From NCBI RefSeq assembly GCF_021401345.1, contig NZ_JACBGE010000002.1, positions 62,001 through 126,000 on the forward strand: DNA of 64,000 nucleotides, read 5' to 3'. The DNA comes from Hydrogenophaga sp. NFH-34. GTDB taxonomy: Bacteria; Pseudomonadota; Gammaproteobacteria; Burkholderiales; Burkholderiaceae_C. The position numbers and the translations under genes are program-made. The notes beneath the pieces are model-generated. The model was not told where the DNA came from and searched no databases. It worked only from the letters and a program-made list of their open reading frames with translations. Every line of letters starts with the position of its first letter. Within the stretch, counting starts at the first letter, position 1. Shown piece after piece: positions 37,910 through 47,412 of the stretch.

Positions 37910-39012
37910 TGCCGATCCAGCGCCGCCACCTGCTGGCCACCGCCCTGGCCGCCGCCCCCGGGCTGCGCAGCGGCCCGGGGTGGGCCGAGACCCGCACGCT
38001 CGCGCCGCGCCCGCTGGCCTTCCCGCGCGACCACGGCAGCCACCACGACACCCGCACCGAATGGTGGTACCTCACCGGGCACGGGCAGGCTGGCGACGGC
38101 CGGCTCTATGGCTTCCAGATCACGTTCTTCCGCAGCCGGGTCGACGCGGCCGCCCGCTTGCCCGGGCGGCTGGCCGCGCGCCAGTTGCTGTTTGCGCACG
38201 CCGCCATCACCGACGTGGGCGGCGCCCGCCTCTGGCACGACCAGCGCATCGCGCGCTGGAACGGCGAAGTGCCCGCCGACCCGGAGCGCGGCGTCTTCGC
38301 GCGCGAGACCGACACCGAGGTGGTGCTGCGCGACTGGCACCTGCGGCGCCGGCCCGATGGTGGCTACGAAGCCCGCATCGGCGGCGACGAGATCGGCATC
38401 GAGCTGCAGGCCACACCGCGCCAGCCCCTGCTGCTGCAAGGCGATGCCGGCTTCTCCCGCAAGGGCCCGCAGCCCGCACAGGCGAGTTTCTACGTCAGCC
38501 ACCCGCAACTGGCGGTGCAGGCCCGCCTGCGGCTGCCCGGCACGCGGGTCGCGGTGCGCGGCAGTGCCTGGCTGGACCACGAATGGAGCGAGGCGCTGCT
38601 GCACCCCGATGCCGTGGGCTGGGACTGGATCGGCATGAACCTCGACGACGGTGCGGCGCTCACCGCCTTCCGCCTGCGCCGCGCCGACGGCTCGGCGCTC
38701 TGGGCCGGCGGCTCGTGGCGCACGGCAGCGGGCGCGCTCACCGTGTTCGGCCCGGACGCGCTCACCTGGACACCACGGCGCCGCTGGACCAGCCCGCGCA
38801 CCGGCGCCGACTACCCGGTCGCCTGGCGCCTGGACACGCCGGCCGGCAGTTTCACCGTGCAGTCCCTGGTGGACGCGCAGGAACTCGACAGCCGCGCCAG
38901 CACCGGCACCGTCTACTGGGAAGGCCTGTCCGACCTGCTCGACGCACAGGGCCGGCGCACCGGCCGGGGTTATCTGGAGATGACCGGCTACGCCGGCCGG
39001 CTGGCGCTCTGA
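37909..39012 (+). CDS. AttH/CrtC-like lipocalin-fold hydratase
   Basis: A 367-residue exported protein. The N terminus MPIQRRHLLATALAAAPG has a twin-arginine-like pair and a hydrophobic stretch ending about residue 27. FPRDHGSHHDTRTEWWYLTG is the invariant opening of the AttH/carotenoid 1,2-hydratase family, with LDHEWS and DWIGMNLDDGA later. Members are two-domain lipocalins, usually encoded beside a LolCDE-like ABC system. The substrate here is unknown. The start overlaps the permease stop. Confidence 0.9.
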   Translation: MPIQRRHLLATALAAAPGLRSGPGWAETRTLAPRPLAFPRDHGSHHDTRTEWWYLTGHGQAGDGRLYGFQITFFRSRVDAAARLPGRLAARQLLFAHAAITDVGGARLWHDQRIARWNGEVPADPERGVFARETDTEVVLRDWHLRRRPDGGYEARIGGDEIGIELQATPRQPLLLQGDAGFSRKGPQPAQASFYVSHPQLAVQARLRLPGTRVAVRGSAWLDHEWSEALLHPDAVGWDWIGMNLDDGAALTAFRLRRADGSALWAGGSWRTAAGALTVFGPDALTWTPRRRWTSPRTGADYPVAWRLDTPAGSFTVQSLVDAQELDSRASTGTVYWEGLSDLLDAQGRRTGRGYLEMTGYAGRLAL

Positions 39013-39131
39013 CCCACGTGCCCAGGCCGCGTCACGGGCGCGACCGCTGTGCGGGAAATCCCCCAAAGCCAGGCCGGACAACCCCCGCCTAAGATGCCCC
39101 TCGGCCGTCCGCCGACGGCAGGAGACCCGCC

Positions 39132-39473
39132 ATGAACACCGCCACCGGTGCCGCCCCCGAGGCGGTCGACCCGCGCAGCTTCCAGCGCTTCGCCGACTTC
39201 TACCCCTTCTACCTGAAGGAGCACAGCCACCGCACCTGCCGCCGCCTGCACTTTGCCGGCTCGACACTGGCGCTGGTGTGCCTGGCCCTGCTGCTGGCCA
39301 CGGGCCAGCCGGGCTGGCTGCTGGCCGGGCTGCTGTGCGGCTACGGCTTCGCCTGGTTGGGCCACTTCGGTTTCGAAAAGAACAGGCCGGCCTCGTTCAA
39401 GCGCCCGCTCTACAGCTTCATGGGCGACTGGGTTATGTACAAGGATCTCTGGACCGGCCGCATCCCCTTCTGA
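39132..39473 (+). CDS. DUF962/Mpo1-like membrane protein
   Basis: A 113-residue protein with two adjacent membrane segments (LALVCLALLLATGQ and WLLAGLLCGYGFAWLGH). FYPFYLKEHSHRTCRRLHFAGS and HFGFEKNRPASFKRPLYSFMGD are hallmarks of the family that includes yeast Mpo1, an iron-dependent dioxygenase of 2-hydroxy fatty acids. The conserved histidines in KEHSHRTCRRLHF and GHFGFEKNRP are present. AGGAGACCCGCC precedes the start. Bacterial function is largely unproven. Confidence 0.9.
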   Translation: MNTATGAAPEAVDPRSFQRFADFYPFYLKEHSHRTCRRLHFAGSTLALVCLALLLATGQPGWLLAGLLCGYGFAWLGHFGFEKNRPASFKRPLYSFMGDWVMYKDLWTGRIPF

Positions 39474-39510
39474 GCCACCCCGCGAGCGGGCGCCCGCAGC
39501 GCCCCGCCCA

Positions 39511-40539
39511 TCAGGGCAGGTTTTCGCGGAACATGATCTGCCCACGCGTGACTTCCACCCCCGTCATCGCGTCGCGGCCATCGCGCAGGTTCGCGAAGAT
39601 GCGCACGCAGGTCATCATGGCGCCCTGCGGGTTCTGGCTGATCACCGCGTCCATGGTGCCGTCGATCAGCAGCGCGCGCGTGTCGGGCGACAGGCCGTGC
39701 CCGATGAACACCACCTTGTGCGCGCGGCCGGCCTCCTTGAGCGCGCGGCCCACGCCGTCGGATGCGCCGCCGATGTTGTAGAGCCCGGCCAGGTCGGGGT
39801 ACTGCTCCAGCAGCGTGCGCGTGAGTTCGTGATTGCGGTCGGCATCGTCGTGCCCTTCGCGCAGGCCCACCACCTCGATGTGCGGGAACGACTCCTTGAA
39901 CAGGTGCAGGAAGCCCACCTCGCGCTCCTCGTGCGCGCGGTAGCTCAGGCTGCCCGCGATCATGGCCACCTGCGCCGGGCGCTCGCCGATGAAGCGCGCG
40001 ATCAGGTACGCCGCAGTGCGGCCGGCGGCGCGGTTGTCCAGGCCCACGTAGGCGGCCCGCTTCGAGCCCGAGATGTCGGAAATCAGGGTCACGGTCGGCA
40101 CGCCGCGTGCGGCCAGCGCGTCCACCGCATCGCGCACCAGCGGGTGCTCCAGCGCCATGAAGGCCACGCCGTCGGCCTTGGCGCCGTGGCGCAGCAGCGC
40201 CTGGGCCAGCACCTCGGGATTGAACCCCTCGACCCATTCGACCCGGCAGCGCACGTTGTAGGGCGACCAGTGCGCCTCGGAATAGCCGATGGTGTCGCCG
40301 AGCATGCGCAGGAACCGGTTGTGGCCCGCCGGCAGCAGAAACACCAGTTGCATGGGCGCGGGCTGCAGCGCATGGCGCAGGTCGGCGTCGGGCAGGTACT
40401 GCAGGCGCTCGGCGGCCTGCAGCACACGCTCGACCGTGGCCCGGCGCACGCCAGGACGGCGGTTGAGCACGCGGTCCACCGTGGCCGTGGAAACGCCGGC
40501 CAGCTGGGCAATGTCGGGAATGCGGGCAGGCTTTGCCAT
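39511..40539 (-). CDS. LacI-family transcriptional regulator
   Basis: A 342-residue regulator. I take ATG 40539 (MAKPARIPDIAQLAGVSTAT) since the helix-turn-helix begins there; the frame runs 8 codons further. The sugar-binding core has a RhaR/RbsB-like fold (VAFMALEHPLVRDAVDAL, AGLYNIGGASDGVGRAL). The C terminus GQIMFRENLP is typical of the LacI group that includes regulators for sugar-acid use. It is divergent from the ABC transporter and RuBisCO-like operon, so it probably represses that operon until a metabolite binds. Confidence 0.92.
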   Translation of the reverse strand: MAKPARIPDIAQLAGVSTATVDRVLNRRPGVRRATVERVLQAAERLQYLPDADLRHALQPAPMQLVFLLPAGHNRFLRMLGDTIGYSEAHWSPYNVRCRVEWVEGFNPEVLAQALLRHGAKADGVAFMALEHPLVRDAVDALAARGVPTVTLISDISGSKRAAYVGLDNRAAGRTAAYLIARFIGERPAQVAMIAGSLSYRAHEEREVGFLHLFKESFPHIEVVGLREGHDDADRNHELTRTLLEQYPDLAGLYNIGGASDGVGRALKEAGRAHKVVFIGHGLSPDTRALLIDGTMDAVISQNPQGAMMTCVRIFANLRDGRDAMTGVEVTRGQIMFRENLP

Positions 40540-40611
40540 CAATAAACCATCAAAAAACATCAATCAAGAAACTGGCAATCTGGCGATGCCGGCAGTTATT
40601 ATTCCCTCACG

Positions 40612-40639
40612 TTTGATGGATGTACACATCAAATTTGAT
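40612..40639. promoter_or_regulatory. Palindromic operator between lacI-type gene and ABC operon
   Basis: tttgatg and catcaaa form arms at 40612-40618 and 40627-40633. The right arm is also part of a perfect palindrome, atcaaatttgat (40628-40639). Further ATCAA motifs cluster at 40537-40567 next to the regulator start. LacI-family operators have this symmetry, so I infer autoregulation and control of the operon. Confidence 0.6.
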
Positions 40640-40760
40640 CAAACAACACATCTTGTACCAGCCGCACCGCCGGCCCGGTACCCGGAGACAGGCATGCCGT
40701 TTTTCCCCCTGGGGCTGCGCCCCTTGAACCGCCGCTGCGCCGGCTGAACGGACCCCGCGC

Positions 40761-41450
40761 GTGGATTACGAATTCGATTTCGCCAGCGTGCTGGCCGCCT
40801 GGCCGCAGTTTCTGGACGGCGCCTGGCTGACCATCCAGCTTTCGGTGCCGGCCACCGTGATCGGTTTCATCATGGGCACGCTGCTGGCCATCGGCCGGCG
40901 TGGGCCGGTGCGCTGGATGTCGGCGCTGTGCGGCGCCTACGTGGAAGTGATCCGCAACACGCCGTTGCTGGTGCAGGTCTTCCTGGTGTTTTTCGGCCTG
41001 TCCAGCCTGGGCTGGAAGGTGCCGGCCTTCACGGCCGCGCTGCTGGCCATGGTGATCAACGTGGCCGCGTACTCGTGCGAAATCATGCGCGCGGGCATGG
41101 ACGCCATCCACAAGGGCCAGCTCGAAGCCGCCGAATGCCTGGGGCTGACGCGCCGGCAGGTGTACTGGCACGTGATCCTGCGCCCGGCCATGGAGAAGGT
41201 CTACCCGGCACTGACCAGCCAGTTCGTGCTGCTGATGCTGGCCACCTCGATCACTTCGCAGATTTCGGTGGAAGAGCTCACCGCGGCTGCGGCCCGCGTG
41301 CAGTCCGACACCTTCCGCCCGTTCGAGGCCTACATCCTGGTGGCCGTGGCCTACCTGGCGCTGTCGCTGCTGATGCGCGCCGGCCTGTGGCTGTTCGGCA
41401 TGGCGGTCTTCACCCGCCGCCGCCGTCTCGGCACGGGAGGCACCCGATGA
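40761..41450 (+). CDS. Polar amino acid-type ABC transporter permease (first)
   Basis: A 229-residue HisM/GlnP-type permease with a GTG start at 40761. It has five or so membrane segments and the EAA loop GQLEAAECLGLTRRQVYW. YVEVIRNTPLLVQVFLVFFG is the family signature after helix 2. Members of this transporter class move amino acids, opines and, in some operons, small sugar acids. It pairs with the permease that begins 34 bp downstream of its stop. Context (RuBisCO-like protein, acid-sugar kinase) points to an unusual acid rather than a common amino acid. Confidence 0.9.
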   Translation: MDYEFDFASVLAAWPQFLDGAWLTIQLSVPATVIGFIMGTLLAIGRRGPVRWMSALCGAYVEVIRNTPLLVQVFLVFFGLSSLGWKVPAFTAALLAMVINVAAYSCEIMRAGMDAIHKGQLEAAECLGLTRRQVYWHVILRPAMEKVYPALTSQFVLLMLATSITSQISVEELTAAAARVQSDTFRPFEAYILVAVAYLALSLLMRAGLWLFGMAVFTRRRRLGTGGTR

Positions 41451-41483
41451 ACACGCTGTTGCTTTGCCTTGCGGAGGCCTTCC

Positions 41484-42155
41484 ATGGTTGATGGCGGCCT
41501 GAATCTCTACCACCTGCAGTTTCTGGCGGTGGGCGCGCTGTGGACGGTCTGCCTGTCGCTGATCGCTTTTGTCGGCGGCGGCCTGGCCGGCGGGGTGATC
41601 GCGCTGTGCCGCATCAGCGCCTTCAAGCCGCTGCGCTGGCTCACCATCGCCTGGATCCAGATCATCCAGGGCACCCCGCTGCTGGTGGTGCTGTTCGTGT
41701 GCTACTTCGGCCTGAGCATCATGGGGCTGGAGCTGCCCGGCCTGGTGGCGGCCAGCATCGCGATGATCGTCTACGTCAGCGCTTACCTGGGCGAGATCTG
41801 GCGCGGCTGCATCGAGGCGGTGCCGCGCACCCAGTGGGAAGCGGCCGAGTGCCTGGCGCTCTCGCGCTGGCAGCGCATGCGGCTGGTGGTGCTGCCGCAG
41901 GCGCTGCGCATCGCCACACCGCCCACGGTGGGCTTCATGGTGCAGATCGTCAAGAACACCTCGCTGGCCTCCATCGTCGGCTTCGTCGAGCTGGTGCGCG
42001 CCGGCCAGCTCATCAACAACTCCACCTTCCAGCCCTTCCTGGTCTACCTGATCATCGCGGCCGTCTACTTCGCGATGTGCTACCCGCTGTCGGTCTGGAG
42101 CCGGCGCCTGGAAGCACGCCTGCACTTCGGCCAGCGTGCTGCCGGCCAGGCCTGA
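41484..42155 (+). CDS. Polar amino acid-type ABC transporter permease (second)
   Basis: A 223-residue permease. The ATG at 41484 is used because GGAGG lies 7 bases upstream. It has the same fold as its partner: WIQIIQGTPLLVVLFVCYFG signature and EAA loop TQWEAAECLALSRWQRMRL. The two form the heterodimeric channel. The gap from the first permease is short and holds no other frame. The gene is followed 28 bp later by the ATPase. Confidence 0.9.
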   Translation: MVDGGLNLYHLQFLAVGALWTVCLSLIAFVGGGLAGGVIALCRISAFKPLRWLTIAWIQIIQGTPLLVVLFVCYFGLSIMGLELPGLVAASIAMIVYVSAYLGEIWRGCIEAVPRTQWEAAECLALSRWQRMRLVVLPQALRIATPPTVGFMVQIVKNTSLASIVGFVELVRAGQLINNSTFQPFLVYLIIAAVYFAMCYPLSVWSRRLEARLHFGQRAAGQA

Positions 42156-42182
42156 GACACCGCAGAACAAGGTTTCCGAGAC

Positions 42183-42929
<747 letters not shown>

Positions 42930-42978
42930 TCCGGCGGCGCCCCTTTTTCCTTCACCACCACCCCAACGGAGACACACC

Positions 42979-43773
42979 ATGACCCCTTCCCGCTTCCTGC
43001 GCCGCACCCTGCTGGCCACTGCCGCCGCCACCCTGTGCCTGCCCGCGCTGGCCGAACTGGCCGACGTCAAGGCCGCCGGCAAGATCCGCATCGGCATCGA
43101 CCTGAGCGCCCCCTTCTACGGGTACGTGGACGACAAGGTGCAGCCCGCCGGCTCCGACGTGGACGCGGCCAAGCTGCTGGCCAAGGACCTGGGCGTGGAG
43201 CTGGAGATCGTCAACACCACCAACTCGGCGCGCATCCCCAACCTGCTGTCGAACAAGGCCGATCTGATCATCTCCTCGCTGTCGATCACGCCCGAGCGCC
43301 AGAAGGCGGTGGACTTCTCCATTCCCTACGGCGCCATCCAGGCCGCCGTGGGCGCGCCCAAGAGCCTGGCGATCAAAGGCATCGACGACCTGGCCGGCAA
43401 GACCGTGGCCGTGACCCGCGGCGGCCCGCAGGACAAGATCCTGTCGGAGCGTGCACCCCAGGCCAAGGTGGTGCGCTTCGACGACGAAGCCGCCTCCATC
43501 ACCGCCGCCGCCAGCGGCCAGACCGACATCGTGGCGATCACGCCGCCCATCATCGCGGCCATCGCCAAGCGCGCACCGGCGCGCGAGTTCGAGGTCAAGT
43601 TCATCCTCCAGTCCTACCAGCTCGGCATCGCCATGCGCAAGAACCAGCCCGAGCTGATGAACTGGGTCAACGGCTGGGTCAAAACCAATCTGCACAACGG
43701 CAAGCTCAATGAGATTCACCTCAAGCACGCCGGCGTCGCCATCCCCAAAGAAATCATCGACGGCGCCAAGTAA
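42979..43773 (+). CDS. Periplasmic solute-binding protein of the ABC transporter
   Basis: A 264-residue family 3 binding protein with a signal peptide (LLATAAATLCLPALAE). GKIRIGIDLSAPFYGYVDD and ADLIISSLSITPERQKAVDF match the lysine/arginine/ornithine-type fold. However, the usual alpha-amino acid-binding Asp/Arg arrangement is only partly evident: the segment after the first strand is QPAGSDVDAA. It is preceded by GGAGACACACC. It hands substrate to the permeases upstream. Confidence 0.9.
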   Translation: MTPSRFLRRTLLATAAATLCLPALAELADVKAAGKIRIGIDLSAPFYGYVDDKVQPAGSDVDAAKLLAKDLGVELEIVNTTNSARIPNLLSNKADLIISSLSITPERQKAVDFSIPYGAIQAAVGAPKSLAIKGIDDLAGKTVAVTRGGPQDKILSERAPQAKVVRFDDEAASITAAASGQTDIVAITPPIIAAIAKRAPAREFEVKFILQSYQLGIAMRKNQPELMNWVNGWVKTNLHNGKLNEIHLKHAGVAIPKEIIDGAK

Positions 43774-43821
43774 GCGGCTGGCACCGCCACCCGCGCCCAC
43801 GCCACACAGGAAGGAATCCGC

Positions 43822-44364
43822 ATGAGCCGCCACTTCGGCGAAATCCGCCAACTCGGCTATGTCGTGCACGACATCGAAGCCGCCATGGACTACTGGAGCC
43901 GCACGCTGGGCGTGGGCCCGTGGTACTACAACCCGCGCGTGCCGATCAAGCACTACCGGTACGACGGACAAGACTACGAGCCGCACAACTCGGTGGCCCT
44001 GGCCAACTCCGGCTTCGTGCAGGTGGAGCTGATCCAGACCCGCAACGACGTGCCCTCGATGTACCGCGACTTCCTGCAGGCCGGGCGCACCGGACTGCAG
44101 CACGTCGCCTACTGGACCAGCGACTACGACGCCGATCTGGAACGCCTGCTGGCGCAAGGCTTCAAGCCCAAGATGCAGGGCGAGGTCGGTGAAAAGGGCC
44201 GCTTCATCTACTTCGACACCGAGTACCACCCGGGCACCGTGATCGAGCTGTCGGAAGTGGCCGGCCCCAAGGGCCGCATGTTCGACCTGATCCGCGAATC
44301 CTCCCTGACCTGGGACGGCGTGACCGACCCGGTGCGCCCCTTCCCCGACCTGAGCACGATCTGA
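43822..44364 (+). CDS. VOC (glyoxalase fold) family protein
   Basis: A 180-residue protein of two VOC modules. Candidate metal ligands are Gln10 (RQLGYVVHD), Glu69 (VQVELIQ), His93 (LQHVAYW) and Glu141 (GTVIELSE), the ligand types of glyoxalase I. The family includes isomerases, epimerases and dioxygenases, so the reaction is open. AAGGAATCCGC precedes the start. It lies between the transporter and the RuBisCO-like gene in one operon and may isomerise or epimerise the imported acid. Confidence 0.88.
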   Translation: MSRHFGEIRQLGYVVHDIEAAMDYWSRTLGVGPWYYNPRVPIKHYRYDGQDYEPHNSVALANSGFVQVELIQTRNDVPSMYRDFLQAGRTGLQHVAYWTSDYDADLERLLAQGFKPKMQGEVGEKGRFIYFDTEYHPGTVIELSEVAGPKGRMFDLIRESSLTWDGVTDPVRPFPDLSTI

Positions 44365-44374
44365 CCTCTCGCCC

Positions 44375-45655
44375 ATGACGACGCCCGCCGACCGGCTGCA
44401 AGCCACCTACCTGATCGAAACCCCCCTGGAACCCGCGAAGGTGGCCGAGGTGATGGCGGGCGAACAGTCCTGCGGGACCTTCACCCGCGTGCAGGGCGAA
44501 ACCGACGCGCTGCGCGAACGTGCCCGCGCCACGGTCGAACAGCTCGACGAACTGCCCGCGGCCGAAACGCCCAGCCTGCCCAACGCCTGGCTGGACCGCC
44601 AGGGCCGGGGCGGTCCGTGGCGGCGCGCTCGGGTGCGGGTGAGCTTTCCCACTGCCAACATCGGCGCCAACCTGCCGACGCTCGCGGCCACGGTCAGTGG
44701 CAATCTGTACGACCTGGGCGAAGTCACCGGGCTGCGGCTCGAATCCATGCAGGTGCCGGCCAGCTACCGCGCCCGCTTCGAGCGCCCGGTGGCCGGCATC
44801 ACCGGCACGCGCAAACTCACCGGCGTGACCCACGGCGCGCTGGTGGGCACCATCATCAAGCCCAACGTCGGCTTCTCGGCCCAGCAGACGGCCGAACTGG
44901 TGGCGCAGCTGTGCGCGGCCGGCGTGGACTTCATCAAGGACGACGAGGTCTGTGCCGACCCCGACCACGCCCCGCTCGCCCAGCGCGTGCCCGCCGTGAT
45001 GGCCGCCGTGCGCGCCCACCAGGCGCGCACCGGCAAACACGTGATGGTGGCCTTCAACATCACCGACGAAACCGAGGCCATGAAGCGCCACGCCGACCTG
45101 GTGGAACGCGAAGGCGGCTCCTGCGTGATGGTCAGCCTCAACTGGTGCGGCTTCTCGGCCGTGCAGACGCTGCGCCGCCACACCCCCCTGGTCATCCACG
45201 GTCACCGCAACGGCTTCGGCGCGCTCTCGCGCCACCCGCAGCTGGGCATTGGCTTCCAGGCCTACCAGACGCTGTGGCGGCTGGCCGGCGTCGACCACAT
45301 GCATGTGCACGGCCTGCAGGGCAAGTTCTCGCAGCCCGATGCCGAGGTGAAAGAATCCGCGCGCGACTGCCTGGCGCCGCTGGCCGAAGGCTGCGACGAC
45401 GCGGTGATGCCGGCCTTCTCCTCCGGCCAGTGGGCCGGCACCGTGCCCGCCACCTGGTCGGCCATCGGCACGGACGATCTGATGTTCATGTCGGGCGGCG
45501 GCATCCTGGCCCATCCGGGCGGGCCGGCCGCCGGCGTCACCAGCATCCGCCAGGCCTGGGCCGCGGCGCGCGCCGGCATCGCCCTGCCTGACGCCGCGCG
45601 CGCGGCGCCCGAACTGGCCGCCGCCCTGGACTTCTTCGGCCCCAAAACGCGGTGA
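44375..45655 (+). CDS. RuBisCO-like protein (form IV)
   Basis: A 426-residue member of the RuBisCO large-chain family. Catalytic positions can be followed: Glu30 (AGEQSCGT; E60 of plant RuBisCO), Asn110 (SGNLYDL; N123), Lys162 (GTIIKPNVG; K175), carbamylation Lys188 with Asp190/Glu191 (DFIKDDE), His277-Arg278 (HGHRNG), Lys317 in loop 6 (LQGKFS), and phosphate-site glycines 374-376 (SGGGILAHPGG). The residue matching K177 is Asn164, so it should not fix CO2 as RuBisCO does. Paired RLP and DUF1537 kinase genes occur in apionate/3-oxo-isoapionate degradation (OiaX/OiaT with OiaK), which is the best model. Confidence 0.92.
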   Translation: MTTPADRLQATYLIETPLEPAKVAEVMAGEQSCGTFTRVQGETDALRERARATVEQLDELPAAETPSLPNAWLDRQGRGGPWRRARVRVSFPTANIGANLPTLAATVSGNLYDLGEVTGLRLESMQVPASYRARFERPVAGITGTRKLTGVTHGALVGTIIKPNVGFSAQQTAELVAQLCAAGVDFIKDDEVCADPDHAPLAQRVPAVMAAVRAHQARTGKHVMVAFNITDETEAMKRHADLVEREGGSCVMVSLNWCGFSAVQTLRRHTPLVIHGHRNGFGALSRHPQLGIGFQAYQTLWRLAGVDHMHVHGLQGKFSQPDAEVKESARDCLAPLAEGCDDAVMPAFSSGQWAGTVPATWSAIGTDDLMFMSGGGILAHPGGPAAGVTSIRQAWAAARAGIALPDAARAAPELAAALDFFGPKTR

Positions 45656-46989
45656 ACCCCGACACCGCCCGCCCCCGACTGGCTTGGTACGGCGACGACT
45701 TCACCGGCGCCACCGACACCCTGGCCACAACGGCCCAGGCCGGCCTGCGCAGCCTGCTGTTCCTGGGTGTGCCCAGCGCCGCGCACCTGGAGCGCGCCGG
45801 TCCGCTCGACGCGGTGGGCATCGCCGGCGCAGCACGCGCCATGGGGCCGGCCGAGATGGCCACCGAGCTCGAACCCGTCGGGCGTTTTTTCGCCCGCCTG
45901 GGCGCGCCGGTGGTGCACTACAAATGCTGCTCCACCTTTGACAGCGCGCCGCACGTGGGCAGCATCGGCGAAGCGGTGCGCTGCCTGCGCCCGCACCTGC
46001 CCACCGCCTGGGTGCCGATCGTCGGCGGTCAGCCCAATATCGGGCGTTACTGCTGCTTCAGCCAGCTGTTCGCTGCGGCCGGCACCGGCGGCGAGGTGCA
46101 CCGCATCGACCGCCATCCCACCATGAGCCGGCACCCTGTCACGCCCATGGGCGAAGCCGACCTGCGCCGCCACCTGGCCGCACAAGGCCTGCCCCGCGTG
46201 CTTGGCCTGCATTACCCGAGCTACCAGACCGCACCCGCGCAGCAGGACGCCCTGCTCCAGCAGCTGCTGGCCGACGCACCCGACGCGGTGCTGTTCGACA
46301 TCGCCAGCCCCGCCGACCTCGCCGCGGTGGGGCGGCTGCTGTGGCACCAGGCGCTGCAGGCTCCCCTGCTGGCCGTCGGCCCCAGTGGCGTGGAACAGGC
46401 CCTGGCCGCCCACTGGGCCGAGACCGCCGATGCGCATCCAGCCGCATCGGCCCCCTTGCGGCCCCCGAGACCGGCGCAGGGCCCGGTGTTCGTGTTTGCC
46501 GGCAGCCTCTCGCCCCGCACGGGCGAGCAGGTGGCGGCGGCCCATTCCTTCGAACGGCTGTCGCTCGATGTTCGCGATTTGTTGAGTGATCCGGCCGCGG
46601 CCCGCCACCGGTGTCAGAGCGTGCTCGCCGCCCTCGCCGCCGGCCAGCACGTGCTGCTCCACACCGACGCGCAGGCCCGCCATGGCGACCTCGATCCCCA
46701 CGCCGTCGCCAACGCCACTGGCGAACTGGTGGCGGCCATCGTCAACGCGTGCGCCCAGACGGGCCGCCCGCTCCAGCGCATCGGCATCGCCGGTGGCGAC
46801 ACCTCCAGCTTGGCCGTGCAAAAGCTCGGGCTCTGGGGCCTGGCTTGCGAGGGCGTGCTGGCGCCCGGCGTCACCCTCAGTCGGGCACGCAGCGATCAGC
46901 CCGCCCTGGATGGGCTGGAGCTGATGCTCAAAGGGGGGCAGATGGGCCCGGTGGATCTGTTCGAGCGGCTGTTGCGCGGGCTGGCCTGA
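45652..46989 (+). CDS. Four-carbon acid sugar kinase family protein (DUF1537)
   Basis: A 445-residue kinase. The start is GTG 45652, overlapping the RLP stop (GTGA). The N-terminal substrate domain has WYGDDFTGATDTLATTAQAG, the family signature. The C-terminal nucleotide domain has FAGSLSPRTGEQV and GIAGGDTSSLAVQKLG. Known members phosphorylate tetronates, 3-oxo-tetronates or 3-oxo-isoapionate. Coupling to the RLP suggests that its phosphorylated product is the RLP substrate. No oxidoreductase gene is present to make the 3-oxo acid, so that step must be elsewhere or the substrate is imported oxidised. Confidence 0.9.
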   Translation: MNPDTARPRLAWYGDDFTGATDTLATTAQAGLRSLLFLGVPSAAHLERAGPLDAVGIAGAARAMGPAEMATELEPVGRFFARLGAPVVHYKCCSTFDSAPHVGSIGEAVRCLRPHLPTAWVPIVGGQPNIGRYCCFSQLFAAAGTGGEVHRIDRHPTMSRHPVTPMGEADLRRHLAAQGLPRVLGLHYPSYQTAPAQQDALLQQLLADAPDAVLFDIASPADLAAVGRLLWHQALQAPLLAVGPSGVEQALAAHWAETADAHPAASAPLRPPRPAQGPVFVFAGSLSPRTGEQVAAAHSFERLSLDVRDLLSDPAAARHRCQSVLAALAAGQHVLLHTDAQARHGDLDPHAVANATGELVAAIVNACAQTGRPLQRIGIAGGDTSSLAVQKLGLWGLACEGVLAPGVTLSRARSDQPALDGLELMLKGGQMGPVDLFERLLRGLA

Positions 46990-47007
46990 GCCCCGCCGTC
47001 ATCCCCC

Positions 47008-47412
47008 TCAAGCCGGGCGACCGAACACCGTCACCACGTAATCCGTCATGGCCAGGCCGTGCGACTGCGCGATCGCCTCCAGGCGCGCCTCGATGGCGGG
47101 ATCGTGGAATTCGTGCACCTCACCGTCGCGCAGCGACACCAGATGCCCATGGTGCGGCTCGCCATCGCACAGTTCGTAGACGGCACGCCCACCCCCGAAC
47201 TGGCTCTTCTTGAGAATGCCCGTCTGCTCGAACTGCGCCAGCACCCGGTACACGGTGGCCAGCCCCAGGTCCATGCCCAGACCGACCATCTGGCGGTAGA
47301 CGTCTTCGGCGGCCAGGTGGCGTTGTTCGCTGCGCTGAAACAACTCCAGCACCTTGATGCGCGGCAGCGTCACCTTCAGGCCAGTGGTTTTGAGCTTGTC
47401 CAGATGCTCCAT
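47008..47412 (-). CDS. fur: Fur-family regulator lacking the structural-zinc cysteines
   Basis: A 134-residue Fur protein: winged helix in HLAAEDVYRQMVGLGM and GLATVYRVLAQFEQ, then the dimer domain with GEPHHGHLVS. The usual CxxC in this strand is absent (HLVSLRDGEV), and the C-terminal cysteines are also missing because the protein ends at VVTVFGRPA. Regulatory His/Glu residues remain. It could be the housekeeping Fur of a zinc-free subtype or a paralogue. A Fur box lies in its own promoter. In betaproteobacteria fur commonly borders bamE; here the integrated element sits upstream. Confidence 0.88.
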   Translation of the reverse strand: MEHLDKLKTTGLKVTLPRIKVLELFQRSEQRHLAAEDVYRQMVGLGMDLGLATVYRVLAQFEQTGILKKSQFGGGRAVYELCDGEPHHGHLVSLRDGEVHEFHDPAIEARLEAIAQSHGLAMTDYVVTVFGRPA

